Numbered from the stretch's first letter, positions 1-9,535 are shown. The stretch: 64,000 bases of DNA from an uncultured Mycoplasmatota bacterium (GCA_900549285.1 URNW01000004.1:1-64000), one strand, 5' to 3'. Made by a program: numbers and translations. Notes: a model not told the origin generated them from the letters alone.

Positions 1-89
1 CCAATACTAAAGAATGCATAACTTACTCCTACTATGATTCCCGTTATGGCTATTAAACTTACGACTAATATTACTATTCTTTTTTTCAT
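1..89 (-). CDS. SipW-type secreted protein, N-terminal fragment (partial)
   Basis: An ATG at the upper end of this stretch is preceded by AAAGAGG and opens a frame that runs off the left edge of the window. The 29 visible residues are MKKR, a hydrophobic helix, then GVSYAFFS. That is the layout of TasA/camelysin-type precursors cleaved by the SipW signal peptidase, and it resembles the N-termini of the two related proteins near 48-49.5 kb (ITYAYLS and TSYSYYS). The mature part is outside the window, so only the type of export signal can be called. Confidence 0.55.
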   Translation of the reverse strand, partial: MKKRIVILVVSLIAITGIIVGVSYAFFSI

Positions 90-201
90 TGTTTTACCTC
101 TTTTACTCGATTATATTTATATATACATTATAGCTTTATGGGGCATACTTGTCAATGTAAAAATGAGACAAGCTTGCTACAATTTTTTCAGGTGAAAAAA
201 A

Positions 202-411
202 ATGCTTAAAGAATATCGTAAAAGAAAAAATATAAGTCAAGAAGAATTAGAAAGATTAACTAATATAGATAGAAAAACTATATTTAGGATTGAAAATGAT
301 TTAAATATGCCTTTATTAGATACTTTTGCTAAAATAGTATTGGCTTTAGATTTAACTGATGAAGAAATAGCTTTGGAAGTTAAAAAAATTATAAATAAAA
401 ACATCAAATAA
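202..411 (+). CDS. Small XRE-family (Cro/CI-like) DNA-binding regulator
   Basis: A 69-residue protein that is almost only a helix-turn-helix domain: LKEYRKRKNISQEELERLT, then DRKTIFRIEN as recognition helix, then a third and fourth helix, as in lambda Cro/CI and SinR-type folds. AGGTG sits just before the ATG. Proteins of this size act as dimeric repressors of phage, plasmid or toxin-antitoxin genes, or as small chromosomal regulators. It is divergent from the secreted-protein gene at the left edge and next to a KilA-N gene, which suggests a mobile-element origin. The target is unknown; its own intergenic region (90-201) is the obvious candidate. Confidence 0.75.
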   Translation: MLKEYRKRKNISQEELERLTNIDRKTIFRIENDLNMPLLDTFAKIVLALDLTDEEIALEVKKIINKNIK

Positions 412-560
412 ATAGTAGTTTCTAAATTGCTTCCTTCATTGAATAATAATAGTATAGTTTTTTATTATGTTTTCTAGTTCATGAAAATTTCTTTACAACT
501 ATTTTTATTTTGGAAGCAACTGAATTTTCTATTAACTGCTTTACAGAATAATCTCTAAAT

Positions 561-1421
561 TCAATTGCTATTATTATTTTTATCCAATTCATAAATTCCA
601 ATAATATTTTTATCATTTGTTAATATTTCCAATTCTTTTCTAGCAGTATTATTTAATTTTTCTAATCGTTGTCTTTGTGGAATATTATTATCTATCATAC
701 TAGCATTTAAAACTTCTAAATTGCTTAATACCACTAAATGAAGAATATCTGTATAATCTCTTATATTACCACTTAAATTAGGATTTTGTTCTCTCCATTC
801 TTTTGCTGTCATCCCAAACAAGGCAACATTTATTACATCTGCTTCGTTTGCATATACAAGCATTTTTTGCTTTTCAGTTAATTTTGGTGCTATATTTTCT
901 TTTATACTATCAGTATGTATTCTATAATTTGTTTTTGATAAACTTCTTCTAACAGACCATTCTATTTTTTCTTGATAACCTTCATTATATTTTAACCTTT
1001 TGAATTCTTTAATCAAATATAATTTAAATAAATTATCAATCCAAGAAGCAAATTCTAATGCTATATCTGAATGGGCAAATGTACCAATACTATATTTACC
1101 TTTACTATATTTCAATCCTTTGGCATTTACTCTTGTACACCATTGACTTGGCGACATTGTAAAAGATTTTTTGGGAGCTTCAGTTTTAATTTGGCTGAAT
1201 TCCGCCGAATTAAAATTTTCATTGCTCAATTCCTCCCATAGTCCTAAAAATTCAATTGTATCATAATTACTCAGCCATTTTTTGATAACATCTGATGGAT
1301 CACTTGGATTTTTGTATCTGGCTAAATCTGTTAAAGAAATATAGTCTTCATTATCTATTCTCATTACTCGTATTTCATTTTCATTAACATTCATAACTGC
1401 TGTAATTTGTGTTTTATTCAT
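561..1421 (-). CDS. KilA-N domain protein
   Basis: The first 140 residues fit the KilA-N DNA-binding domain of phage antirepressors and large DNA viruses: YISLTDLARYKN, a helical segment, then WCTRVNAKGLKYSKGKYSIG and IALEFASWIDNLFKLYLIKEF. The rest (about 145-286) is helical and resembles the C-terminal part of phage Rha/KilA-like proteins. AGAAGGAAAG precedes the ATG. Such proteins occur in prophages, mobile islands and as single chromosomal genes. Role by family: DNA binding, possibly antirepression. No phage structural or integrase gene is visible nearby, so this may be a stray mobile gene. Confidence 0.75.
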   Translation of the reverse strand: MNKTQITAVMNVNENEIRVMRIDNEDYISLTDLARYKNPSDPSDVIKKWLSNYDTIEFLGLWEELSNENFNSAEFSQIKTEAPKKSFTMSPSQWCTRVNAKGLKYSKGKYSIGTFAHSDIALEFASWIDNLFKLYLIKEFKRLKYNEGYQEKIEWSVRRSLSKTNYRIHTDSIKENIAPKLTEKQKMLVYANEADVINVALFGMTAKEWREQNPNLSGNIRDYTDILHLVVLSNLEVLNASMIDNNIPQRQRLEKLNNTARKELEILTNDKNIIGIYELDKNNNSN

Positions 1422-1487
1422 ATTTACTTTCCTTCTATTTTACTATTCATATTATTTTATTAAGATTATTAATAAAATCTAATTCTT

Positions 1488-1517
1488 TTCAGTTATTTCC
1501 ATTTTGAAATAACCGAA
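1488..1517. repeat. Inverted repeat upstream of the KilA-N gene
   Basis: GTTATTTC at 1492-1499 pairs with GAAATAAC at 1506-1513 across a 6-base gap, with three more pairs (TTC/GAA) beyond one mismatch. No U-tract follows on either strand, so it looks more like an operator than a terminator. A similar text (ATTTTGGAAGCAACTGAATTT) lies on the other side of the gene near 509-530 and pairs with TTGCTTCC near 430. Confidence 0.4.
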
Positions 1518-1631
1518 TTTCTTACCAATCCTTCTTCGAGGATGTTTTTTAAATGTTTTGAGATAGCTGGTACTTGGTCGTCATACTATTGTGATAATTA
1601 TATCAAATAATACATATGTTCGTCAATTGCT

Positions 1632-1667
1632 TGTTTTAAAAACTTCTCATTAATTTTGGGAAGTTTT
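1632..1667 (-). terminator. Intrinsic terminator of the PFOR gene
   Basis: On the minus strand AAAACTTCCC and GAGAAGTTTT form a stem around the stop codon (1639-1648 with 1658-1667), followed by a T/A-rich tail. It closes the nifJ transcript before the KilA-N gene. Confidence 0.65.
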
Positions 1668-4600
1668 ATTCGCTAAATCTTTATAGTAAGCATATCTTTT
1701 TTTAGCATTTTCTACTTGTTTTGATAATAGTTCTTGAGCTAGATCTTGATCTTTAATTTTTAAAGCATTATATCTAACTTCATTATCTAAAAATTCTTCA
1801 TATTTATCAAAATTTGGTTCTTTATTATCCATATATAATTTTTCTTCCAAAGGATTATAATGCATTAGTAAAGTATAACCTACTTCGCTAGCTAGCCGCT
1901 CTTCTTCAACCGCGTGAGACATTCCAGTTTTAATGCCTTGCTCAATACATGGAGAATAAGCAATAATGATTGCTGGTCCATTATGTTCCATAGCTTCTTT
2001 CATTATTTTGATCGCATGCATCATATTAGCACCTAAACTTATACTTGCTACATAACAATTTGGATATGACATAGCAATTTTAAATAAATCTTTTTTGGCA
2101 GTTTTTTTACCAAAATCAGCAAACTCTGCTACAGCTCCTAGTTTACTTGATTTACTTGCTTGACCTCCTGTGTTGGAATATACCTCTGTATCTAGTACTA
2201 ATATTTTAATATTTTCATTCGTAGATAGTACATGATCTAAACCGCCAAAGCCAATATCATAAGCCCATCCATCACCACCTATTGCTAAGACTGTTCTAGC
2301 TGGTATATAATTTAATAGTCCTTTTAATTTTGAAGGTATTTCTAAATTTGATAGCTTATTTTTAATGTCCATAGTAATTTTAAAATCATCAGAATTATTT
2401 AGAAATTCTACAAATAAATTCTTTACTTCATTATTTACATTATCTAATTCATTTTTCATAATGTTGATGATTAAGTTTCTTTTATTTTGATAAGATAAAT
2501 GCATTCCTAAAGCAAATTCAGCATTATCTTCAAATAAAGAATTGGCCCAAGGAATGGTATATGGAGTTGTTGGAACACTTCCACCATAAATACTTGAACA
2601 ACCTGTTGCATTAGCAATTACTAATTCATCTCCATATAACCTTGTAATTAAATTAATATAAGGAGTTTCTCCACAGCCAGCACAAGCTCCACTAAATTCA
2701 AATCTAGGTTTGCATAAACTAGATCCCACTATAGTAAATTTATTTAAAATTTCAGGATTTTCATAATTATTAAAGTATTCATTTACTTTGTTTTGTTGTT
2801 CTAAATCAGCTGGACCAAATTCCAAAGCTTTTTTACCATTTTTACCAGGGCATTCATTAATACATAAACCACATTCCGTACAATCTACTTCACTTACTAG
2901 TACTTGATAAGTGTATTCTTTATTAGCTAATAATGGAAGTCCTTCTTTTTCTTTAGTTACAAACGTCCTTATTACCGCATGAGGACAAACAAAACTACAG
3001 CGACCACACATGATACAGTTTTCTTTGATCCATTTAGGAGCCATATTATTTACATGTCTTTTTTCATTTTTACTTAATCCTGATGGGAAAGTTCCAGTTT
3101 TTAAACTTATCACATCTCTAACTGTTAGTTCATCACCAAGTCTTCTATTAATTTTACTAAAAATATCAATATTTGAATCAACAAGTTTGTTAGTTACCTC
3201 TGCTATTTGGATTTCTTTTAAATTTGATAATGCTTCTTTTATAGCAGAAATATTACTATTAATAATATTTTCCCCTTTTGTTTTAAAACTTATATTTATA
3301 CTATCTTTTAGCAATTCATAAGCATTGGGAATCTCTAATTTATTTAAAATAATCATTTCTATGATTTTACTAATTTTTCCTTTTATTCCATTTTTAAGAG
3401 CTATTTCATCAGCATTTATAGTTATTATTTTAACGTTTTTATTTTTAATAATTTCCATATCTTCTAAGCTAAATAGCTCATTTACTTCTGATTCATTTTT
3501 ATTTGTGTTAATGATTATGATACCATTTTGAGTAATATCCTTAATCATACTCATTTTTCTAAAATATTCATCTTTGGTTACTACAATTAAACTAGGATTG
3601 GTAACATAAAAAGGTGCATTTATTTCATGATCACTAATTCTTAAATTACTTACCGTTACTCCTCCACTTTTTTTAGAATCATAAGAAAAATAACCATTAA
3701 CATATTTATTATTTTTTCCCATTATTTTTAAGATATCTTTAGAGGCACTAACACAACCATCTGAACCAAAACCATAAATTAAAATTTCTTTAGCATCTAA
3801 TGTTATTTTATATTCTTCTTTAGGTAAACTAGTAAAAGTTAAATCATCAGTTATTCCTATTGTAAAATTATTTTTAGGATTTTCTTTTAACATAGTATAA
3901 ATACTTTTAATATCTGCAGGAGTTGTATTTTTACTCGATAAACCAAAACGTCCTCCTACAATATTTATTTTTTTATCTTTTAGAGCATTTACAATATCTA
4001 AATATAGTGGTTCGCCATTTGCTCCCGCTTCCTTGGTTCGATCTAAAACGGCAATATTCTCTACAGTTTTTGGCAAAACATTTAATAAATATTTAGGACT
4101 AAATGGACGATATAAATGTACTGTTATTAATCCAATTTTTTCTTTCTTTTTTAATTCTTCATCAATTACTAATTTAATCGTATCTGTAATACTTCCCATA
4201 GCAATAATAATGTTTTTGGCTTCTTTATCCCCATAAAATTCAAATGGTTTATAATTTGTTTGCATAATTGCATTTATCTTTTCCATATATTCATTTACAA
4301 TATCTGGTAATTGATTATAATCAGAATTTCTAGCTTCTTGAGTTTGAAAGAAAATATCTTCATTCATACTCATTCCCTTTTGAATATTTGATCCTACATT
4401 TAATGATTTATTTTTAAATTCCTCAATTTTATCCCAAGGAATGATTTCTTTTAGTTGATCAGTCGATAACTCTTTAATACTACTAATTTCATGACTTGTT
4501 CTAAAGCCATCAAAAAAATGGATAAAAGGAATACTTCCTTTTATTGCTGATAAATGAGCTACAGCTGCTAAATTTTGAGCATCATAAACATTTGAAGATG

Positions 4601-5009
4601 CTAATATAGCAAAACCAGTTGCTCTTGTTGCATAAATATCACTATGATCACCAAATATTGATAATGCATTGGTAGCAATGGTTCTTGCTGCAACATGAAT
4701 GACACCTGGTAACATTTCTCCTGCTATTTTATACATATTAGGAATCATCAATAACAAACCTTGACTAGCAGTAAAAGTTGATGCCAATGAACCACTAATT
4801 AAAGCTCCGTGGAAAGTACCAGCAGCTCCTGCTTCACTTTGCATTTCAATTAATTTAACTGGGCTATCAAATAAATTCAATTTATGATGACTTAATAAAT
4901 CTATATTAGACGCCATTGGACTTGAAGGTGTAATTGGATATATACTTGATATTTCACTAAAGAAATATGCTATATCACTACATGCCTTATTTCCATCACA
5001 TATTTTCAT
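1650..5009 (-). CDS. nifJ: Pyruvate:ferredoxin (flavodoxin) oxidoreductase
   Basis: Single-chain PFOR of 1119 residues, close to the usual 1170. It oxidises pyruvate and CoA to acetyl-CoA and CO2 and passes electrons to ferredoxin or flavodoxin in the cytoplasm. Visible in order: the pyruvate-binding N-terminus with YPITPSSPMA; the transketolase-C-like and CoA/gamma regions; two ferredoxin clusters, CIMCGRCSFVCP near 665 and CTECGLCINECP near 710; the proximal cluster cysteines in GACAGCGE near 775, in TGCSS and in SPCIE near the end; and the TPP-binding GDGWAYDIG (near 911) with NTGGQAS. AGGTGAT precedes the ATG. It works with PduL (28.2-28.7 kb), which would turn acetyl-CoA into acetyl phosphate. 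Monocistronic, with its own promoter and terminator. Confidence 0.97.
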   Translation of the reverse strand: MKICDGNKACSDIAYFFSEISSIYPITPSSPMASNIDLLSHHKLNLFDSPVKLIEMQSEAGAAGTFHGALISGSLASTFTASQGLLLMIPNMYKIAGEMLPGVIHVAARTIATNALSIFGDHSDIYATRATGFAILASSNVYDAQNLAAVAHLSAIKGSIPFIHFFDGFRTSHEISSIKELSTDQLKEIIPWDKIEEFKNKSLNVGSNIQKGMSMNEDIFFQTQEARNSDYNQLPDIVNEYMEKINAIMQTNYKPFEFYGDKEAKNIIIAMGSITDTIKLVIDEELKKKEKIGLITVHLYRPFSPKYLLNVLPKTVENIAVLDRTKEAGANGEPLYLDIVNALKDKKINIVGGRFGLSSKNTTPADIKSIYTMLKENPKNNFTIGITDDLTFTSLPKEEYKITLDAKEILIYGFGSDGCVSASKDILKIMGKNNKYVNGYFSYDSKKSGGVTVSNLRISDHEINAPFYVTNPSLIVVTKDEYFRKMSMIKDITQNGIIIINTNKNESEVNELFSLEDMEIIKNKNVKIITINADEIALKNGIKGKISKIIEMIILNKLEIPNAYELLKDSINISFKTKGENIINSNISAIKEALSNLKEIQIAEVTNKLVDSNIDIFSKINRRLGDELTVRDVISLKTGTFPSGLSKNEKRHVNNMAPKWIKENCIMCGRCSFVCPHAVIRTFVTKEKEGLPLLANKEYTYQVLVSEVDCTECGLCINECPGKNGKKALEFGPADLEQQNKVNEYFNNYENPEILNKFTIVGSSLCKPRFEFSGACAGCGETPYINLITRLYGDELVIANATGCSSIYGGSVPTTPYTIPWANSLFEDNAEFALGMHLSYQNKRNLIINIMKNELDNVNNEVKNLFVEFLNNSDDFKITMDIKNKLSNLEIPSKLKGLLNYIPARTVLAIGGDGWAYDIGFGGLDHVLSTNENIKILVLDTEVYSNTGGQASKSSKLGAVAEFADFGKKTAKKDLFKIAMSYPNCYVASISLGANMMHAIKIMKEAMEHNGPAIIIAYSPCIEQGIKTGMSHAVEEERLASEVGYTLLMHYNPLEEKLYMDNKEPNFDKYEEFLDNEVRYNALKIKDQDLAQELLSKQVENAKKRYAYYKDLANKTSQN

Positions 5010-5026
5010 TCGTTATCACCTTTTTT

Positions 5027-5035
5027 ATTATAGCA
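5027..5035 (-). promoter_or_regulatory. Extended -10 promoter of nifJ
   Basis: Minus-strand TGCTATAAT lies 18 bases before the start codon region and has the TGn extension that can replace a weak -35 box; no good TTGACA match is seen at the right distance. The leader would be very short. Confidence 0.55.
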
Positions 5036-5073
5036 TGAATTTAAAGAAAATATATAAAAATTCCTAACAGAAA

Positions 5074-5102
5074 TGTAAAAAAGCTACTTTTTTTGTAGCT
5101 TT
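5074..5102 (-). terminator. Terminator overlapping the stop of the coiled-coil membrane protein gene
   Basis: An 8-bp stem (AAAGCTAC 5080-5087 with GTAGCTTT 5095-5102) overlaps the stop codon, and TTTTTTAC follows on the minus strand. Confidence 0.7.
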
Positions 5103-5617
5103 AATACTCTTATTTGGGACATATGAGGAATGTGAGGAGATTCTATCAAAAGTGTTTTATCTTCGGCAATATTTCTTTGAAGTTCTATTTTTCTTTCCAA
5201 TCTTTTTTTCCTTTTTTGAGATATATCTTGTTTATAAAGAACATCTTTTAATAGCGAATCTAATTGTTCAGTTTCTTTAGTAATGGTTTCAATTTCTTTA
5301 TTAGTCTTTTTTATCTCTTTGCTCATAAGATATGCTAATAAAAGTTCTATCACTACTAAATAAGAAGATGAAATGAAAAATAACCCTGCTGATAACAATA
5401 TCAAAATTAAAGCAAATTTATTTACTTTATTTGATTTATTTAGGCTAATAATTACACTCATTTCTAAATTTTTATTAAAGGTTATTATCTCTTCTAATTC
5501 TTTTAATTTTTTTGCTATAATATCATATTTTTCTAAAGTTAAATCTTCACTATATATTTGATCGTGAATCTCATCTATCTTTACATTTATAGAATCTAAC
5601 ACTCTTTCTAAATTCAT
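5084..5617 (-). CDS. Small membrane protein with flanking coiled coils, unknown function
   Basis: A 177-residue protein from the ATG that has AGGTG six bases upstream; longer starts would overlap this ribosome binding site. Residues 1-60 are charged helix, about 65-105 hold one or two hydrophobic segments (FALILILLSAGLFF and SSYLVVIELLLAYL), and 105-177 are a Lys/Glu-rich coiled coil with ERKIELQRNIAED. I do not recognise the family. It sits between the PFOR gene and another envelope protein. A membrane-anchored scaffold is plausible, but nothing in the sequence gives a specific role. Confidence 0.6.
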   Translation of the reverse strand: MNLERVLDSINVKIDEIHDQIYSEDLTLEKYDIIAKKLKELEEIITFNKNLEMSVIISLNKSNKVNKFALILILLSAGLFFISSSYLVVIELLLAYLMSKEIKKTNKEIETITKETEQLDSLLKDVLYKQDISQKRKKRLERKIELQRNIAEDKTLLIESPHIPHMSQIRVLKLQKK

Positions 5618-5703
5618 TTTCATCACCTAGATTGATATTATATCATACTTTTTTCTTTAGTGATATTTTATTTGATATTAAAATTAAAAAGAGATTAAAA
5701 TTT

Positions 5704-6597
5704 TTAAATCTGTTGGCAAACACTATTAAATTTATATGTATTAATTACTTTATATTCTAATTTATTATTATTTATCGTGTATACTCTTTCTTCTAAAGTT
5801 CCACCTGAACCATTTGTATTAATTTTAGGAAATAAGAAATATATTTGATTATTTTCAACTTTTGTATATTGTTCATTTCCATCAATCGTGCTTACTTTTT
5901 TGAATGTTCTTTCATATAAAGGTGAATGATCTTTATATTCACAAGGAATATTGCCAATAAAATTATTGATAATAAAGCCATCATAACTTGTATAATCTGG
6001 ACTTTCTTTTTGAGAAATTATGTTTTTACTAATTAATTCTAAATTATCATTATATAAATATAAATTTGATCTGCTATATCCATCTAAAGCATCAATATCT
6101 ATAGTCTGAACTAATAAATAACTTTTATTATCTCTTCCTTTTATTATGCTAAAATTTTCTTCATTAAAAATATTTTCGATATTTTTTTCATTAAAGATAC
6201 TTTCTTTTGTATATTTCTCTTCACCTAAATTATTATTATAACCCATTACCACTAATTTATTATCATTCAAATTACCTATTATTTCATGAATATCATTATT
6301 ATAAGCTTCATCTGATTGATAATTATATTTAATATTAATGTCATTAACTTTATTATTTAATACTATTTCATACTCTTGAATAATTGTATTATCCTCTTGA
6401 TAGGTATTCTTTAGTGTTACACTATCTTTTAAGACAGGTTCTTCAACATCTTGTTCATTATTACTATTGTTGTTTAGTTCTTCTTTCGGTTCTGTTTTAT
6501 TATTGTTTGTTGCAATCATGTATGTAATGCCACAAGCAATTACGACAATTAAAATTATTCCTAATACTAAATAAATATACTTTTCTGTCTTTTTCAT
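5704..6597 (-). CDS. Membrane-anchored extracytoplasmic protein, unknown function
   Basis: 297 residues with an N-terminal transmembrane helix (YIYLVLGIILIVVIACGITYMI), then a low-complexity Asn/Glu linker (about 33-55), and an extracellular part of about 240 residues with alternating polar and aromatic text that suggests beta structure. A cysteine in the helix is not in a clear lipobox, so an uncleaved anchor is more likely than a lipoprotein. AAGG lies upstream of the ATG. No enzyme motif is visible. Transcribed towards the coiled-coil membrane gene; the two could form an envelope unit, but that is inference. Confidence 0.6.
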   Translation of the reverse strand: MKKTEKYIYLVLGIILIVVIACGITYMIATNNNKTEPKEELNNNSNNEQDVEEPVLKDSVTLKNTYQEDNTIIQEYEIVLNNKVNDINIKYNYQSDEAYNNDIHEIIGNLNDNKLVVMGYNNNLGEEKYTKESIFNEKNIENIFNEENFSIIKGRDNKSYLLVQTIDIDALDGYSRSNLYLYNDNLELISKNIISQKESPDYTSYDGFIINNFIGNIPCEYKDHSPLYERTFKKVSTIDGNEQYTKVENNQIYFLFPKINTNGSGGTLEERVYTINNNKLEYKVINTYKFNSVCQQI

Positions 6598-6690
6598 ATA
6601 AACACAGCCTTTTCTATTACTATTCTAACATATTTCTTATCAATCTCATGATTATTGCTTATACAATAATATTAATTTTACGTCTATTTA

Positions 6691-6716
6691 ACAAAAAAGA
6701 TTAGAACTCTCTAATC
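6691..6716 (-). terminator. Terminator after the YebC gene
   Basis: An 8-bp stem (AGATTAGA with TCTAATCT, loop ACTC) overlaps the end of the gene; TTTTTTG follows on the minus strand. Confidence 0.75.
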
Positions 6717-7433
6717 TCTTCCTTTTACATTATGATATATATCTGTAACATCTTCTATTTCATCTAACATTTTATATAGCTTATCAAAAGTTTCTAAATC
6801 TTCACTATTTAATTCGACTTCATTTTTCGCAAACATACCAACTTCATCTAATTCATATTCTACATTTGGCTCTATTTTTTCTATACAGTCTTTTGTATTA
6901 TTCATATCATTTGGATGAACACTAATAGTTAATTCACCTTCAATATTTTCAAACTCTATTGGTTCAATTCCAGCTTCTAATAAGCTTTCAAAAATCTCTT
7001 CTTCTTTATCTGTTTTAAAAGAAAGTACTGCTAAATAATCATAATTGTAAGCTACAGAATTCGTTACTCCTAAACTCTTATGAACTTTATTAAAAGCTGC
7101 TCGAACATTTCCTACTGTTCTATTTACATTATCAGTTAATGTTTTAATTATAAGTGTTGAAGCTCCAGGTCCAAATCCTTCATAAATCACTTCATGATAA
7201 TCTTCGCCACCTACTCCTTTGGCCTTTTCTATCGCTCTATTTATAATATCACTTGGTACTTGAGCTTTTTTGGCTTTTTCAACAATTCTTTTTAAAAAGA
7301 TATTACTTTCAACTTCAGGTACTCCTTTTTTAGCTGCTAAATAGATTTCTTTAGCAAATGTTGAATATTTTTTTGCTTTTATAGCTCCTGTTTTTTGTAT
7401 ACTTGCTTTTCTTACTTCATAAGCACGTCCCAT
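6711..7433 (-). CDS. YebC/PmpR/TACO1 family protein
   Basis: 240 residues, full length for the family. The N-terminal signature is visible: GRAYEVRKASIQKTGAIKAK, then FAKEIYLAAK, and the conserved VPSDIINRAIEKAKGVGGEDY with YEGFGPGA near 85. The form with GRAYE rather than GHSKW is the second (YeeN-like) subfamily. The family was long annotated as transcription regulators; later work on bacterial and mitochondrial members links them to translation through difficult, proline-rich stretches. GGAGGCGAT precedes the ATG and a TAGACA-18-TATAAT promoter lies at 7458-7487. Which of the two roles applies here cannot be read from the sequence. Confidence 0.92.
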   Translation of the reverse strand: MGRAYEVRKASIQKTGAIKAKKYSTFAKEIYLAAKKGVPEVESNIFLKRIVEKAKKAQVPSDIINRAIEKAKGVGGEDYHEVIYEGFGPGASTLIIKTLTDNVNRTVGNVRAAFNKVHKSLGVTNSVAYNYDYLAVLSFKTDKEEEIFESLLEAGIEPIEFENIEGELTISVHPNDMNNTKDCIEKIEPNVEYELDEVGMFAKNEVELNSEDLETFDKLYKMLDEIEDVTDIYHNVKGRD

Positions 7434-7457
7434 AAAATCGCCTCCAAACGCTTTAAA

Positions 7458-7487
7458 ATTATATCACTTTCAAATATCTTATGTCTA
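7458..7487 (-). promoter_or_regulatory. Sigma-A type promoter of the YebC gene
   Basis: Minus-strand TAGACA (7487-7482), an 18-base spacer and TATAAT (7463-7458), about 25 bases before the start codon. Confidence 0.6.
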
Positions 7488-7490
7488 GTC

Positions 7491-8543
7491 TTAAAGATAA
7501 GTTCTTAGCTTTCTTACATAATTATAAACAAAATGATTTTTTTCTTTATATTCTTTTTTTAACTTTTTTATTATTTGTTTGATATTATATATTTTATAAT
7601 AATTTATTTCTTCCTTCATCATAATATATTCTATAGCTTTTATAGTAGTATCTTTATAATTTTTACCATTTAGAAAATATTTTACTCTTTTATATTCATA
7701 TTTAGGTACTCTACGGTTAAGCCATTTAAAATATTTTCTACTTTTATTTTTAAATACATACTGCTCTCCATCTAGTCCCTTTAAAACTCTTAGGGTATCA
7801 TAATAGCCCATTTTTATGTTTTCATCTATTCTCTTAGGATCTAAATCTAATACACCACCTAGACTCCTTTTAGGCTCTATTACAACTACATCAGCATCTT
7901 CATCATATTTTCTTTGAATTCCTACTCCATGTATTTTTATTAAATAAACTTTTTCATATCCTTTTTTAAGTAGCATATTTACTGGTCCTACATCATAGAA
8001 CCCACCATCTAAATAGTATTGATCGTCTATTAGTTTTTCCATTTTAAAAATAGGAAGAAAAGAGCTTGCAATAATATAATCTTTTATTTTATCTTTCTTC
8101 ATATCATTTTTAAACAAATATAGTGGTTTTAAATCTTTTAACCGAACAGTTACTAAGCCAAAATCTATTTTACTTCTTAATAAATCATCTACATTTAGTT
8201 CCTGATCAATTAATTTTTTTACTCCTGTTAACTCTATTCCTTTATTTTGAATAATATTAATAAAATTTAGTAATGATGTTTTTAAATATTGAAGATTTAT
8301 TTTTTTACTATTTACTGCTTCTACATATTCTTTTGAAAAGCCAAAAATACTTCCCATATTGCTATTACGCCATATTCTTGGGAGTTCACTTCCTTTTCCA
8401 CTTGCTATAATAGAAGCATTTAATGCTCCTATACTTGTTCCACATACTCCATCTATTTTAATCTTACATTCTAAAAAAGCTATATAAGCCCCTGCTTGAT
8501 ATGATCCTCTAACACCCCCACCTTCTAGTGCTAAACCTATCAT
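7491..8543 (-). CDS. Patatin-like phospholipase
   Basis: 350 residues. All patatin signatures are present: the oxyanion loop GGGVRG at 8-13, the nucleophile elbow GTSIGA (GXSXG) near 35-40, and the aspartate of the dyad in DGG near 186. Patatin-like enzymes are Ser-Asp lipid acyl hydrolases; bacterial members work on membrane phospholipids or serve as effectors. No signal peptide is seen, so it is probably cytoplasmic. The C-terminal third is Lys/Tyr-rich and family-specific. The ATG overlaps the stop of the SDR gene by 4 bases (ATGA), and its own ribosome binding site is weak, so translational coupling is likely. Confidence 0.9.
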   Translation of the reverse strand: MIGLALEGGGVRGSYQAGAYIAFLECKIKIDGVCGTSIGALNASIIASGKGSELPRIWRNSNMGSIFGFSKEYVEAVNSKKINLQYLKTSLLNFINIIQNKGIELTGVKKLIDQELNVDDLLRSKIDFGLVTVRLKDLKPLYLFKNDMKKDKIKDYIIASSFLPIFKMEKLIDDQYYLDGGFYDVGPVNMLLKKGYEKVYLIKIHGVGIQRKYDEDADVVVIEPKRSLGGVLDLDPKRIDENIKMGYYDTLRVLKGLDGEQYVFKNKSRKYFKWLNRRVPKYEYKRVKYFLNGKNYKDTTIKAIEYIMMKEEINYYKIYNIKQIIKKLKKEYKEKNHFVYNYVRKLRTYL

Positions 8544-9535
8544 TTCTTTTTACCATTTTGGAATAACTTAGAAGGGCTTTTTAATATTTTAGTAATGCTT
8601 CCACGGTGTTTACGATTTAAAAACCAAACAATAGGTTTTGCTAAAATAACAAACACTTTTCTTCCCTTTACTTGCCTCTTTAATCGCATGTAAAAAGATG
8701 ATAAAGAATCACTCCTAAATTCTAAAAGATTTTCTAAATTATCACTATCTTCATATACATGACCATAAAAATTTTTATCCACAAATAGGGTACTCAATAT
8801 ATATTTTATATTTAATCCATATATTTTTAAAACATTTATTAATATATTACGATAAGTATCTGTAGTAGAAGATCCTCCTCCACCATTCCAGATTTTATGA
8901 TTTAATTCTTTAGTATGATTTAGAGCATTTACAAATAAATATCCTGCATCATTATCTGTTATAGCTTCTACTTTTGTATCTAATTTTACATTATACATAA
9001 ATGATCCAGTTTTAGGATTGGTTAAAACAAGAGGTAATCTTATAATCGTATAGTTCTTTACTTTTTCAGCTATTCTCTTTTCTATTTTAAATTTTGTTTT
9101 ACTATAATAATCTAAAGGGGTTAACTGAGGTTTCGTAGATATGTTACATACATCTATAGGACCATAAATGGTTGTAGATGATGCAAAAATTAAATAAGCA
9201 TTTGGATTATACATATTCATTGCTTTTATTAAATTTTCAGTACCTCGATAATCCACCATTTCACAAATATTTTTTTTAATATCAGCAATTGGAGGCATAA
9301 TACCCGCTAAATGAATAATATAATCATGATCTCTTACTAAAGCATCCATTAAAACAGTGTCATTCATGTCTGCATATATTAAATTAATTCGACGACGATA
9401 TCTTTTTAATCTTTTGATATTATTTTTATTTCTTAAATCTAAAGCAGTAATTTCATATTTTCCTTCACTTAATAAGTATTTTATTACATTTATACCAACT
9501 GATCCTCCTGCTCCTGTTATTAATACTTTTTTCAA
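8540..9535 (-). CDS. NAD-dependent epimerase/dehydratase (extended SDR)
   Basis: About 331 residues from a TTG start 10 bases after AAGGA; an upstream GTG would sit only one base from that site. The Rossmann motif GAGGSVG, an acidic residue after strand 2 (ALDLRNK), a D-M-N-D pocket and the catalytic YYSKTK (YxxxK) place it in the extended SDR/epimerase family that acts on nucleotide sugars or related substrates. The C-terminus is basic and hydrophobic. Substrate unknown. It is followed by the patatin gene with a 4-base overlap and preceded by the ZIP transporter gene with 13 bases between, so all three are probably one operon. Confidence 0.82.
   Translation of the reverse strand: MKKVLITGAGGSVGINVIKYLLSEGKYEITALDLRNKNNIKRLKRYRRRINLIYADMNDTVLMDALVRDHDYIIHLAGIMPPIADIKKNICEMVDYRGTENLIKAMNMYNPNAYLIFASSTTIYGPIDVCNISTKPQLTPLDYYSKTKFKIEKRIAEKVKNYTIIRLPLVLTNPKTGSFMYNVKLDTKVEAITDNDAGYLFVNALNHTKELNHKIWNGGGGSSTTDTYRNILINVLKIYGLNIKYILSTLFVDKNFYGHVYEDSDNLENLLEFRSDSLSSFYMRLKRQVKGRKVFVILAKPIVWFLNRKHRGSITKILKSPSKLFQNGKKK

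Noticed and set aside
149..183. TTGTCA and TACAAT as promoter of the XRE gene
   Set aside because: The spacer would be 23 bases, too long for a sigma-A promoter.
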